This document shows, piece by piece, positions 1 to 6,739 of a DNA stretch of 12,571 nucleotides. Location of the stretch: positions 1-12,571 of the forward strand of contig CAMFTS010000029.1 in assembly GCA_945988915.1 (NCBI GenBank). The letters run 5' to 3'. The notes beneath the pieces are model-generated. The model made no database searches. It was not told the DNA's origin and saw nothing but the letters and a program-made list of their open reading frames with translations. The position numbers and the translations under genes were made by a program. Every line of letters starts with the position of its first letter. The first letter of the stretch is position 1. This DNA is from an uncultured Clostridia bacterium. Its GTDB lineage: Bacteria > Bacillota > Clostridia > Oscillospirales > Acutalibacteraceae.

Positions 1-9
1 TATCTGCAT
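1..9 (-). CDS. Start of a further gene, cut by the window edge
   Basis: Only three codons are visible (ATG CAG ATA, Met-Gln-Ile). The start is supported by context rather than by protein sequence: an AGG core within AAAGGCAGG lies 7 bases upstream of the ATG, and a good promoter (41-69) sits about 30 bases further up, after the terminator of the ribosomal protein operon. In many Firmicutes obg follows rpmA, but Obg normally begins Met-Phe-(Val/Ile)-Asp, so Met-Gln-Ile does not suggest obg. The product cannot be named. Confidence 0.35.
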
Positions 10-40
10 TGTTTTTCCTGCCTTTGAATTTAGTAGATAT

Positions 41-69
41 ATTATATATGTATTTTAAGTTAAAATCAA
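41..69 (-). promoter_or_regulatory. Sigma-A-type promoter for the gene at the left edge
   Basis: On the minus strand TTGATT (69-64) is followed by a 17-base spacer and a perfect TATAAT (46-41). It lies just after the rpmA terminator and about 32 bases before an ATG with a Shine-Dalgarno. It would start transcription near position 34 and make the edge gene independent of the ribosomal operon. Confidence 0.6.
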
Positions 70-70
70 C

Positions 71-101
71 AAAAAGAAAAAGGCAGGAATTTCTTCCTGC
101 C
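71..101 (-). terminator. Intrinsic terminator of the rplU-prp-rpmA operon
   Basis: On the minus strand GGCAGGAA (101-94), a GAAA tetraloop (93-90) and TTCCTGCC (89-82) form a perfect 8-bp hairpin. A T-rich tract TTTTTCTTTTT follows (81-71). The hairpin begins about 20 bases after the rpmA stop codon. The perfect stem, stable tetraloop and T-tract make this a strong Rho-independent terminator. Confidence 0.9.
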
Positions 102-122
102 GATAATTCTTAAATAAAGCAA

Positions 123-407
123 TTACTGTTCAACAGCATAAACGCTTACTTTTTTGCGGTCTTTGCCCATTCTTTCGAATTTAACAGTACCGTCGATCTT
201 AGCAAAGAGTGTATCGTCTGAACCCTTGCCGACATTCTCACCCGGATGGATATGTGTGCCGCGCTGTCTTACAAGAATATTGCCTGCAAGAACGAACTGA
301 CCGTCTGCGCGCTTAACGCCGAGACGCTTTGATTCAGAATCTCTGCCGTTCTTTGTAGAACCCATACCTTTTTTATGAGCGAACAACTGAATGTTTATTT
401 TAAGCAT
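123..407 (-). CDS. rpmA: 50S ribosomal protein L27, with cleavable N-terminus
   Basis: This is bL27, 94 residues, a component of the large ribosomal subunit whose N-terminal tail reaches the peptidyl-transferase centre. Family hallmarks are visible: AHKKGMGSTKNGRDSESKRLG near the N-terminus, VRQRGTHIHPGENVG in the middle, and a basic C-terminal half. The first nine residues (MLKINIQLF) are the Firmicutes-type pre-sequence, expected to be removed by the Prp protease between F9 and A10; Prp is encoded immediately upstream. The ATG at 407 is chosen because AGAGGTG lies at the right distance before it and the protein then matches the family. An in-frame ATG at 464 would add 19 unrelated residues read from inside prp. 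The gene overlaps the 3' end of prp by 8 bases (400-407), implying coupled translation. Confidence 0.97.
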   Translation of the reverse strand: MLKINIQLFAHKKGMGSTKNGRDSESKRLGVKRADGQFVLAGNILVRQRGTHIHPGENVGKGSDDTLFAKIDGTVKFERMGKDRKKVSVYAVEQ

Positions 408-723
408 TATAAGCACCTCTTTCAAGTTTGATAAATTGCGGATATTCCTTTGAAAGCTCTTCAATATGAAGGAAAAAGCCTTTTAGTATATCCTCTGATC
501 TTTCGGCATCGTTTTGATTTAATTTCAATGATAAATAGCCGTCGTCGGTTTCAATTTCCGGAGTTAATTTCATAATCTCAATCAAGGTGTTAACCACCAT
601 ATAAGCCGGAGAAGAAACAGCTGAACAAATTATATCGCTGCCCTCATCGGCATATCCCGAATGACCGCTTATCTCGAAACCGTTAATCAAATCATTGCCA
701 AAGCTGAATTTTGCGGTTATCAT
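400..723 (-). CDS. prp: Ribosomal-processing cysteine protease Prp
   Basis: This 107-residue protein belongs to the Prp family (formerly YsxB/DUF464), the cysteine protease that trims the N-terminal extension of L27 in Firmicutes and relatives, a step known to be essential in Staphylococcus aureus. The conserved core is visible: G-H-S-G-Y-A at 20-25 with catalytic His21, then G-S-D-I-I-C-S-A-V-S at 28-37 with Asp30 and catalytic Cys33. Length and position between rplU and rpmA are standard. It starts 6 bases after the rplU stop. There is no convincing Shine-Dalgarno before its ATG, so translation probably depends on ribosomes finishing rplU. Its 3' end overlaps rpmA, so enzyme and substrate are produced together. 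Confidence 0.95.
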   Translation of the reverse strand: MITAKFSFGNDLINGFEISGHSGYADEGSDIICSAVSSPAYMVVNTLIEIMKLTPEIETDDGYLSLKLNQNDAERSEDILKGFFLHIEELSKEYPQFIKLERGAYNA

Positions 724-729
724 AGAACA

Positions 730-1041
730 TTAAGCGTTAATTGCTGAAATCTCAACCTTGGTATATGGCTGACGATGACCCTTTTTACGCTTTTCGTTCT
801 TCTTGCATTTGTAAGTAAATACTGTGATTTTCTTACCTTTGCCTGTCTTAAGTGCTTTGCCCGATACAGTTGCACCCTCTACATAAGGAGCACCAACCTT
901 AATACCGTCATCAGCGCCAACTGCAAGTACCTTGTCAAAAGTTACTTCAGCATTGTCCTCAGCGTCAAGCTTCTCAACATAGATTACGTCGCCGTTTTCT
1001 ACCTTGTACTGCTTTCCGCCTGTTACGATGATTGCGTACAT
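730..1041 (-). CDS. rplU: 50S ribosomal protein L21
   Basis: This is bL21, 103 residues, a full-length early-assembly protein of the large subunit that binds 23S rRNA. Recognisable segments are the N-terminal MYAIIVTGGKQYKV, the FDKVLAVG strand, GAPYVEGATV, and the basic C-terminal loop with KKNEKRKKGHRQPYTKV. It is the first gene of the rplU-prp-rpmA operon. AGGTAGG lies 6 bases before the ATG, following a structured 5' leader of about 90 bases and a near-consensus promoter. Such leaders are thought to allow feedback control by L21, which is established for the L21-leader class and inferred here. Confidence 0.98.
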   Translation of the reverse strand: MYAIIVTGGKQYKVENGDVIYVEKLDAEDNAEVTFDKVLAVGADDGIKVGAPYVEGATVSGKALKTGKGKKITVFTYKCKKNEKRKKGHRQPYTKVEISAINA

Positions 1042-1131
1042 TTTTTTACCTACCTTAATATAGTCTCGCTACCGAGGGCGGGAAAATCCGCTTGTAGTAC
1101 GAAAAGACATACTGCCCCCTAATATGCGGCA
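1042..1131 (-). ncRNA. Candidate L21 leader RNA in the rplU 5' UTR
   Basis: Between the predicted transcription start (about 1131) and the rplU ATG lies a roughly 90-base leader with clear pairing potential on the minus strand. AGTATG (1113-1108) pairs with CGTACT (1101-1096) around a TCTTTT loop. GGGGGC (1119-1114) pairs with GAGGGC's complement GCCCTC (1079-1074), with one G-U pair, enclosing that hairpin. A GGTAGCGAGAC stretch precedes the Shine-Dalgarno AGGTAGG. The position and layout resemble the Rfam L21_leader family of Firmicutes. I recognise it by context and general form, not by a covariance-model search. Confidence 0.6.
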
Positions 1132-1137
1132 AATGGT

Positions 1138-1166
1138 ATTTTAACAGAAAAGAAAAGATATGTCAA
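1138..1166 (-). promoter_or_regulatory. Strong sigma-A promoter of rplU-prp-rpmA
   Basis: On the minus strand a perfect -35 TTGACA (1166-1161), a 17-base pyrimidine-rich spacer and a -10 TAAAAT (1143-1138, one mismatch to consensus) are visible. The predicted start is near 1131. The promoter lies only 23 bases after the trhA stop with no clear terminator between, so some trhA transcripts may run into the ribosomal operon. Confidence 0.85.
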
Positions 1167-1188
1167 TATGTTTTCTGCATTTTTCGCA

Positions 1189-1857
1189 TTATATAAAAAC
1201 GAAAAAATAAATTGAGAAAAAGTGAAGAATTGAGCCTGCCAGGACAAAGAAATGAAATACGGAATGGAAATACCTCTTTTTTGAGCCGATACCGTATATT
1301 ACGGCACCGATGGTATAAGCTATTCCACCTGAAACAAGAAGCCAGAAACCTATTCTGTTAAAGTGCAGCCAAAGTGTTTTAATACAGACAATTACCATCC
1401 ATCCCATTGCAAGATAAAGAACCATTTGAAGCGCTTTCGTTTGATTAAAAAGCGTCATTGTAAGTGCAATTGCAACAGCCGATGTAATCCATGCAATTAA
1501 AAGCAGTATCTTACAGGTTTCGGGGCTTTCCGGTCTGATTATCAGCCAAGCATAAGGAGTAAAAGTGCCGGCAATCATAGGGAATATCATTGAATGGTCA
1601 ACCATTCTCATAGCCCTTTTGCCGTTATTCGGTCTTAATGCGTGATAAACCGATGAGCAAGTGTACATTCCTATCATAGTTGAGGAATATATAATACTTA
1701 AAACAGCATAGTCCCAGCGTTTAAGCAAAAATGACTTAATAAGGCATAGAATCAATGCGACTATTGACAATCCGCCGCCGACCATATGTGAGATTGAATT
1801 AAGCCAATCCTCTTTTCGTGTGTACTCTGCGAGTTTAATGTTATCAAGATATCCCAT
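1189..1857 (-). CDS. trhA: Hemolysin III / TrhA family integral membrane protein (PAQR-like)
   Basis: This 222-residue protein has about seven hydrophobic helices and is the usual length for the hemolysin III/TrhA (YqfA) family, bacterial relatives of adiponectin receptors. The family's metal-site pattern is complete: E16-x3-N20-x3-H24 before the first helix, S-S-V-Y-H72, D87-H88-S, and H198-x3-H202 near the C-terminus. In the superfamily these residues form a zinc site linked to amide-hydrolase-like chemistry. The bacterial members have been tied to membrane-lipid homeostasis, and the historical 'hemolysin' name is weakly supported. GGAGG 8 bases before the ATG supports this start. The gene has its own promoter (1889-1917) and appears monocistronic, though read-through into rplU is possible. 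Substrate unknown. Confidence 0.9.
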   Translation of the reverse strand: MGYLDNIKLAEYTRKEDWLNSISHMVGGGLSIVALILCLIKSFLLKRWDYAVLSIIYSSTMIGMYTCSSVYHALRPNNGKRAMRMVDHSMIFPMIAGTFTPYAWLIIRPESPETCKILLLIAWITSAVAIALTMTLFNQTKALQMVLYLAMGWMVIVCIKTLWLHFNRIGFWLLVSGGIAYTIGAVIYGIGSKKRYFHSVFHFFVLAGSILHFFSIYFFVFI

Positions 1858-1888
1858 AACATTCGCCTCCGTGAAATTTTATGTATAA

Positions 1889-1917
1889 ATTCTAACCTGT
1901 TTTTTCACGCATTTCAA
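1889..1917 (-). promoter_or_regulatory. Sigma-A-type promoter of trhA
   Basis: On the minus strand TTGAAA (1917-1912), a 17-base spacer and TAGAAT (1894-1889) lie about 32 bases before the trhA ATG and just after the terminator hairpin of the preceding operon. Both hexamers have one mismatch to consensus. Confidence 0.65.
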
Positions 1918-1938
1918 GGAACTTTTGATAGCATTTTC

Positions 1939-1958
1939 AAAAAGCAACCAATAGTTGC
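1939..1958 (-). terminator. Weak intrinsic terminator after the phosphoesterase gene
   Basis: On the minus strand GCAAC (1958-1954), loop TATTG and GTTGC (1948-1944) are followed by TTTTTG (1943-1938). The stem is only 5 bp. It sits about 20 bases after the stop of the metallophosphoesterase gene and ahead of the trhA promoter, the expected place for the end of the mtaD operon. Confidence 0.5.
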
Positions 1959-1980
1959 GAAAAATCGAAAAAGTTGATAG

Positions 1981-3396
1981 TTAATTTTTATCTAATGTTA
2001 GATGATTATTATCTATTGCTCCTCCCGTCACAATTTCCTTTATCATATTATCAAGTTCATCACATAAAATGTTAGCCTTTTTATGCTTGATTCTAAGTGC
2101 TTTCAGCAGCTTATTCGGAATATGGACAAACGAAGTAACAACATTGTAATAAGCCGTTCCCTCTTCGTGTTTTGTAAGAGCACCGTCAAGAAGCGAAAGG
2201 AACGACTCGTTTACTATATCGATAATCTTTTTATCTTTAAGCTGTATCAAGTCTGATTTATTAAAAGTTTTGCCGAATGAAGCAAAATTTATTACGGTGC
2301 CAAGCGTATAAACGCTCGTAGAGTTTAAGAATCTTTCAAGGAAAGAAAACATCGGTCTGAGCTTTTCAGCTGTATCTCTGCCTATACCGAATTCAATAAG
2401 AGTTTTCACGAATTCTTCTTTCCGTCCGTGCCGTGCAAGGCCTAATGTTTTTGTAATAAGCCTTGTTGCATGCGCTTTTAAGTATTCTGAAGAAAGAATT
2501 TCGCCGTTATACATAAATTCCTTTAAATGCTCGGTATCAATTTTAATTTGCTTATCCGTCACGGTCATATTCACAATAGGTGCAGGATATCCGACAAGCG
2601 AGCCTACATTTATTTCATACAATGTGTTGCCGTTTTCGGATACATAGCGGTCAATTCTTTGCATATGACTGTGTCCGACAAAAACGAATTTCATACCGGC
2701 TTCGCAGAATTTTTCTATATACATTTCATGCTTTCCGCAGCAAAGTCCGTGTCCTGAGAATAACGGAGATATATGCTGATAAAGCAGATGATGCTCCATG
2801 CCGATAACAAGCTTACCTTTTTCGGTTTCCTCTTTGATTTGATTTGTTATCCATTCAAGATGATCGGGAGTAAAGCCTGAGGCACCCTCGCCGTCCTGGT
2901 CATCTATCAGAGAGAGCAGAATTATATCGTTCGGAAACTCGATTTTATATGATGAAGTACCTAAATGAGTAATGAATTCAGCCTTGGCATCGCGCGGTCC
3001 GAAATCATAATACATTTCACGAAGCTCTGTATGCTTCACAGTATCGACATCATGGAAAACGCTGTCACCGTCATATCTTCTTGCATTATTGTCACAGCAC
3101 CAGTCATGAGTTGCAAGCGTAACATATACAGGCTTTTTCTGTTTAAGCTTATATAATTTTTCTATCATTTCTTCGTGACTTGCGCGTTCGCCGTCGTTGG
3201 AAAGATCGCCTACTATCATTAAAGCGTCGGTGTCGCTGTCTGCTATTATTTCAAACGCCTTGTCTATAATATCTCCGGTTTCTGCAAGACATTTCTGGTC
3301 AGTACTGCTTCGTCTTTCGTAAGCAGGTCCGTTATCGCCGAGCTTCCTTGAATAATGATGAGTATCTGCAATAAAGGTAAGCTTAGTCTTTTTCAT
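1981..3396 (-). CDS. Calcineurin-like metallophosphoesterase, last gene of the mtaD-punA-mtnA operon
   Basis: This 471-residue cytosolic protein (no signal peptide or membrane segment) has an N-terminal metallophosphoesterase domain at about 1-290. The motifs appear in order: D11-x-H13 (metal 1), G63-D64 (bridging Asp), L94-A-T-H97-D98 where the family normally has G-N-H-D/E, E-H202-H203, and G-H242-S-H244. Most ligands of a two-metal centre are present, but the usual Asn of G-N-H is Thr96. The C-terminal part (about 300-471) is helical, charged and of unknown function. Its ATG overlaps the stop of the transporter gene (ATGA, 3393-3396), with GAGG upstream, so it is translationally coupled. 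The neighbours make a phosphorylated pentose, such as 5-methylthioribulose-1-phosphate or 5-deoxyribulose-1-phosphate, a reasonable substrate guess. A nucleotide or phosphodiester substrate remains possible. Confidence 0.85.
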   Translation of the reverse strand: MKKTKLTFIADTHHYSRKLGDNGPAYERRSSTDQKCLAETGDIIDKAFEIIADSDTDALMIVGDLSNDGERASHEEMIEKLYKLKQKKPVYVTLATHDWCCDNNARRYDGDSVFHDVDTVKHTELREMYYDFGPRDAKAEFITHLGTSSYKIEFPNDIILLSLIDDQDGEGASGFTPDHLEWITNQIKEETEKGKLVIGMEHHLLYQHISPLFSGHGLCCGKHEMYIEKFCEAGMKFVFVGHSHMQRIDRYVSENGNTLYEINVGSLVGYPAPIVNMTVTDKQIKIDTEHLKEFMYNGEILSSEYLKAHATRLITKTLGLARHGRKEEFVKTLIEFGIGRDTAEKLRPMFSFLERFLNSTSVYTLGTVINFASFGKTFNKSDLIQLKDKKIIDIVNESFLSLLDGALTKHEEGTAYYNVVTSFVHIPNKLLKALRIKHKKANILCDELDNMIKEIVTGGAIDNNHLTLDKN

Positions 3397-4877
3397 ATTT
3401 TTGCCTCATGACGAGCTTTAATCTCTTCTATCATTTGATGATGGTTTTTGCCTGAAATATTATAAAACGCCATCGGTATAAGCATAAGAGCATAACCTAC
3501 TGCCGGAAGAATGGTAGTCATAAGGAAAAGTGCCATATTTGTTTGTGAATTCTGAATCATTGAGCCCTCTGTATGAGCTATATAACCGGTTGCAGCAAGA
3601 ATTGCAAGACCTATAGCAGATGAAACAGAGTTTTCAATTTTACCCGTAAATGACATAATTGAAAGCATTATACCCTCAACTCTTGTGCCTGTCTTCCACT
3701 CAATATAGTCAACTGTTTCAGCTTCCATTTCCTTCTGCATAAGGTTTTTACATTCAAGAGGAATAGCTGTAATTCCTGTGAAAATTACGGTAAGAATACC
3801 GACAGGAAGTGATACGACAGCGCCGGGTGCTTTATTGATATATCCGTTATAGCAAGTAATTGCAAAGAGAATATGCGCCGCAATGGCAACTATGCAGCAT
3901 ATCCTGTAAAATTTTCTTGGGTCGGATTTTTCGCCGAGCTTTTCAACGAGCTTCGGTACTCCTATGCCTGCAATTAAGAAGCCCGGGAAGGTTATAACAT
4001 CAATGAAAACATTATATTTTGTTGTAAACATAAGGTCAGCTACAAAGTAGAATGAAATCTGATTTGTAACCTTAACAAGTATGAACAATAGATTTGCAAT
4101 AAAGAGCATTAAAAGCGGTCTGTTCTTGAACAGGAGCTTAAAACATTCCTTAATTGACGGTGCGTCCTCATGGTGAACAGTACGCTCTTTTGTATTTTTG
4201 AATGTAAATCTCGTGAAAATTATTATTCCGAGCGCAGAAACAATACCGCCGGTAAGATATGCCTTTGATGTGTGTGTATTAAAATACGGGAGCCAGCCTG
4301 CGCAAGCTACGAAAAGTCCGGGCAATACTCCGGAAACCGAACGGACGATTGAAGAAACACCGTAGAGCTTTGTTCTTTCAATTCCGTTAGGAGTTATTGC
4401 AAATGCCAATGCGCCCATAGGAATATCAAAAGCCGTATATGTAACATCAAGTCCTACAAAGAGGAAAGTTGTCCACGCAATGCAAGCCCAGTCGGGAAAG
4501 CCGTTGGGTATTCCCAAGAAGAACAGTATCATTACAAGAGCAATAAACCACGGCGAGCGCTTGATGTACGGTCGCATTTGACCCTCTTTTGTTCTTGTCT
4601 TGTCAACAACAATTCCCATCATAGGGTCGTTAATCGCATCAAAGATACCGCAATAAAGACGGATTTTTGAAGCAAGTCCCATAGGGTCGTTAAACCTTAC
4701 CAATAAAATATTCGTAAGAAAATAATTCAAATATTTAGAACCCGTCATTGAGGTAAACATACCTTGAGCACCGCGTCCCAAAGCATATGAAATTGTTTCT
4801 CTCCAGGTAAGATATGTTTCTTCTCCGACATCTTTTTTTACTGTCTTTGAATCGAGAAATTCTTTAACTTTTAACAT
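3393..4877 (-). CDS. GPH-family (MFS) cation symporter, sugar or nucleoside transporter
   Basis: This 494-residue integral membrane protein has about twelve hydrophobic helices and the hallmarks of the glycoside-pentoside-hexuronide:cation symporter family (MelB/XynB-like). The N-terminal half carries D80-A-I-N-D84-P-M-M-G-x-x-x-D92-K-T-R95. The C-terminal half has the family signature V-D-Y-x-E-W-K-T-G-x-R-x-E-G at about 389-402. GPH proteins usually carry sugars or glycosides with Na+ or H+. AGGTG 6 bases before the ATG supports the start. It lies 10 bases after mtnA and overlaps the phosphoesterase gene by 4 bases. The setting among purine-nucleoside and methylthioribose enzymes suggests a nucleoside, 5-deoxy- or 5-methylthio-pentose as cargo, either imported or released. 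The substrate cannot be read from the sequence. Confidence 0.88.
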   Translation of the reverse strand: MLKVKEFLDSKTVKKDVGEETYLTWRETISYALGRGAQGMFTSMTGSKYLNYFLTNILLVRFNDPMGLASKIRLYCGIFDAINDPMMGIVVDKTRTKEGQMRPYIKRSPWFIALVMILFFLGIPNGFPDWACIAWTTFLFVGLDVTYTAFDIPMGALAFAITPNGIERTKLYGVSSIVRSVSGVLPGLFVACAGWLPYFNTHTSKAYLTGGIVSALGIIIFTRFTFKNTKERTVHHEDAPSIKECFKLLFKNRPLLMLFIANLLFILVKVTNQISFYFVADLMFTTKYNVFIDVITFPGFLIAGIGVPKLVEKLGEKSDPRKFYRICCIVAIAAHILFAITCYNGYINKAPGAVVSLPVGILTVIFTGITAIPLECKNLMQKEMEAETVDYIEWKTGTRVEGIMLSIMSFTGKIENSVSSAIGLAILAATGYIAHTEGSMIQNSQTNMALFLMTTILPAVGYALMLIPMAFYNISGKNHHQMIEEIKARHEAKI

Positions 4878-4887
4878 TTTATCACCT

Positions 4888-5931
4888 TTATAAACAGTTT
4901 TTTATATCCGACGGTTTTATTACTCCTTTTTCTGTGATGAATGCAGTTATCAGCATATTATCAGTCACATCAAATGCGGGATTTATCGAATGTGCATTTT
5001 CGGGCGTCATTCTCTTTTCATACCACATTTCCGATATTTCACTTTCATTTCGCATTTCAATTTCTATTTCTTCGCCCGTTAAAGTATTCTTATCAAAAGT
5101 TGAAAACGGAGCGCATACATAAAACGGAATATTATAATAATCCGCAAGCACAGCAACAGCTGATGTGCCGATTTTATTTGCAGTATCCCCGTTCAGTGCA
5201 ATTCTGTCCGCGCCTACAAGTACTGCGTCAACCATTTTGTTTTTCATAACGAAAGAAGCCGTATTGTCGCATATTACCGTTGTATCAATTCCTGCGTCAA
5301 TCAACTCAGAAGCCGTTAATCTTGCGCCTTGCAGCAACGGTCTTGTTTCATCGGCAAAGACTTTAATTCTGTGACCGTTTTCGTTTGCTATATAAACAGG
5401 AGCAAGTGCCGTTCCGTATTTTACGCAAGCGAGTCTGCCTGCGTTGCAATGTGTCAGAATCGCGTTTGCGTCTTTTAAAAGCTCCGCTCCGTATTCGCCT
5501 ATTCTTTTACAGCGTGAAATATCGTCACTATGTATTGCTAAAGCCTTATCCTGCAAGGCTTTTTTGATTGCGTCAAGTGATTTGCCTTTACAGGAGAAAA
5601 GAACATTTTTCATTTCATTTGCAGCCCACGAAAGATTAACTGCGGTCGGTCTTGATGCAATTAAACAGTCGCAATTCGACAAAAATTCTTCTGTGAATCC
5701 CTCTTCGGTTTCAGCCTTGCTGTCATTTGCAAGCACGGCTAAGGCAATAGCCGTTGAAACGCCGATGCAAGGTGCTCCTCTGAGTTTCAATTCTTTAATT
5801 GCAGAGACTATTTCCTCTTTTGTTTTCAACGAAAGCCGGATTCTTTCATTAGGAAGCTTTGTCTGGTCAATAATAACAAGTGCATTATTCTCTAAATCAT
5901 AGCTTACTGTTTCGCCGTTCATATTAAACAT
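4888..5931 (-). CDS. mtnA: S-methyl-5-thioribose-1-phosphate isomerase
   Basis: This 347-residue cytosolic enzyme of the eIF2B-alpha-like aldose-phosphate isomerase family converts 5-methylthioribose-1-phosphate to the ribulose-1-phosphate, and in some organisms 5-deoxyribose-1-phosphate likewise. The motifs are complete: R51-G-A-P-x-I-G (phosphate binding), S93-R-P-T-A-V-N-L, T-H-C162-N-A-G with the catalytic Cys, A-D-E-T-R-P (193-198), D-N-T-A (222-225), G-A-D242-R with the catalytic Asp, N-G-D-T-A-N-K-I-G-T, and the C-terminal N-P-A-F-D-V-T. Length matches the family. It begins 4 bases after the punA stop with only a poor Shine-Dalgarno (GGGA), so coupling is likely; a start at Met4 is an alternative. 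Its substrate would be made by the two genes upstream. A related ribose-1,5-bisphosphate isomerase role is less likely given the MtnA-type motifs. Confidence 0.93.
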   Translation of the reverse strand: MFNMNGETVSYDLENNALVIIDQTKLPNERIRLSLKTKEEIVSAIKELKLRGAPCIGVSTAIALAVLANDSKAETEEGFTEEFLSNCDCLIASRPTAVNLSWAANEMKNVLFSCKGKSLDAIKKALQDKALAIHSDDISRCKRIGEYGAELLKDANAILTHCNAGRLACVKYGTALAPVYIANENGHRIKVFADETRPLLQGARLTASELIDAGIDTTVICDNTASFVMKNKMVDAVLVGADRIALNGDTANKIGTSAVAVLADYYNIPFYVCAPFSTFDKNTLTGEEIEIEMRNESEISEMWYEKRMTPENAHSINPAFDVTDNMLITAFITEKGVIKPSDIKNCL

Positions 5932-5935
5932 AAAA

Positions 5936-6739
5936 TCACATTTCCCATATTATTTTAGCAATAAGCTTTTGTAATTCTCTTCCTTTTTTAGCTCCGGTTT
6001 CAAGAACTTCTTCCTCTGTGAGCTTTTGCTTTAAGATACCTGCCGCCATATTTGTAATCAATGAAAATGCAAGTACCTTCATACCGCAGTGGTTTGCGGC
6101 AATCACCTCGGGTACGGTTGACATACCGACGGCATCGGCGCCGAGAATTCTGAACGCTTTTATTTCTGCAGGTGTTTCATATGACGGTCCCGTACAGCCT
6201 AAATAAACGCCCTCTTTTATATCAATGCCAAGCTCTCTCGCACATTTTCTTGCAGTTTCTCTCAGGTCGGGATTATATGCAAAGCTCATATCGGGAAATC
6301 TCGGGCCGAGCATATCGTCATTTTTGCCTATCAATACATTTGTGCCCATAAAATTGATGTGGTCGGTAATCATCATAATATCACCCGGAACAAAAGCAGT
6401 ATTTATGCCTCCTGCCGCATTCGTTACAATGAGTTTTTCCACGCCTAATTTACGGAGAACTCTGACAGGCAATACAACCTGCTGCATTGAATATCCCTCG
6501 TAAAAGTGAAATCTGCCCTGCATACATACAACCTTTTTGCCTAAAAGAGTTCCGAATACAAACCTTCCGATATGGCCCGGTGCAGTTGACCTCGGGAAAT
6601 TTTCAATGTCTTTATAATCAACATATATGGGATTCTCAATTCCGTCTGTCAGGTTGCCCAGCCCTGAGCCGAGAATTATCGCAACCTCCGGAACAAAATC
6701 GACCTTTGATTTAATGTATTCAACCGCTTTATCAATCAT
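5936..6739 (-). CDS. punA: Purine nucleoside phosphorylase, trimeric (PNP/MTAP) family
   Basis: This 267-residue enzyme splits purine nucleosides with phosphate to give the base and (deoxy)ribose-1-phosphate. Trimeric-PNP motifs are visible: G24-S25-G-L-G (phosphate), P54-G-H56, G75-R76-F-H78-F-Y80-E-G-Y, V-T-N-A-A-G-G-I-N (105-113), P185-S-Y-E188-T, G205-M206-S-T-V-P-E, and I-T-N230-M-A-A-G. Glu188 and Asn230 correspond to the Glu/Asn pair that selects 6-oxopurines (inosine, guanosine), so it should act on deaminated nucleosides rather than directly on methylthioadenosine. The PNP-type rather than MTAP-type pocket fits its place after a deaminase gene. Its ATG overlaps the mtaD stop (ATGA, 6736-6739) and GGGAG lies 9 bases upstream. 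Ordinary purine salvage is the simpler alternative role. Confidence 0.94.
   Translation of the reverse strand: MIDKAVEYIKSKVDFVPEVAIILGSGLGNLTDGIENPIYVDYKDIENFPRSTAPGHIGRFVFGTLLGKKVVCMQGRFHFYEGYSMQQVVLPVRVLRKLGVEKLIVTNAAGGINTAFVPGDIMMITDHINFMGTNVLIGKNDDMLGPRFPDMSFAYNPDLRETARKCARELGIDIKEGVYLGCTGPSYETPAEIKAFRILGADAVGMSTVPEVIAANHCGMKVLAFSLITNMAAGILKQKLTEEEVLETGAKKGRELQKLIAKIIWEM

Noticed and set aside
408..464. In-frame upstream extension of L27 (start at 464)
   Set aside because: It reads back into prp, adds 19 unrelated residues and has no ribosome binding site; the ATG at 407 has AGAGGTG and gives a normal L27.
775..1122. Plus-strand open frame opposite rplU and its leader
   Set aside because: It is antisense to a ribosomal protein gene and regulatory leader; no family resemblance.
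5444..5902. Plus-strand open frame of 152 codons opposite mtnA
   Set aside because: It is antisense to a well-supported enzyme gene, has no recognisable protein pattern and no convincing ribosome binding site.
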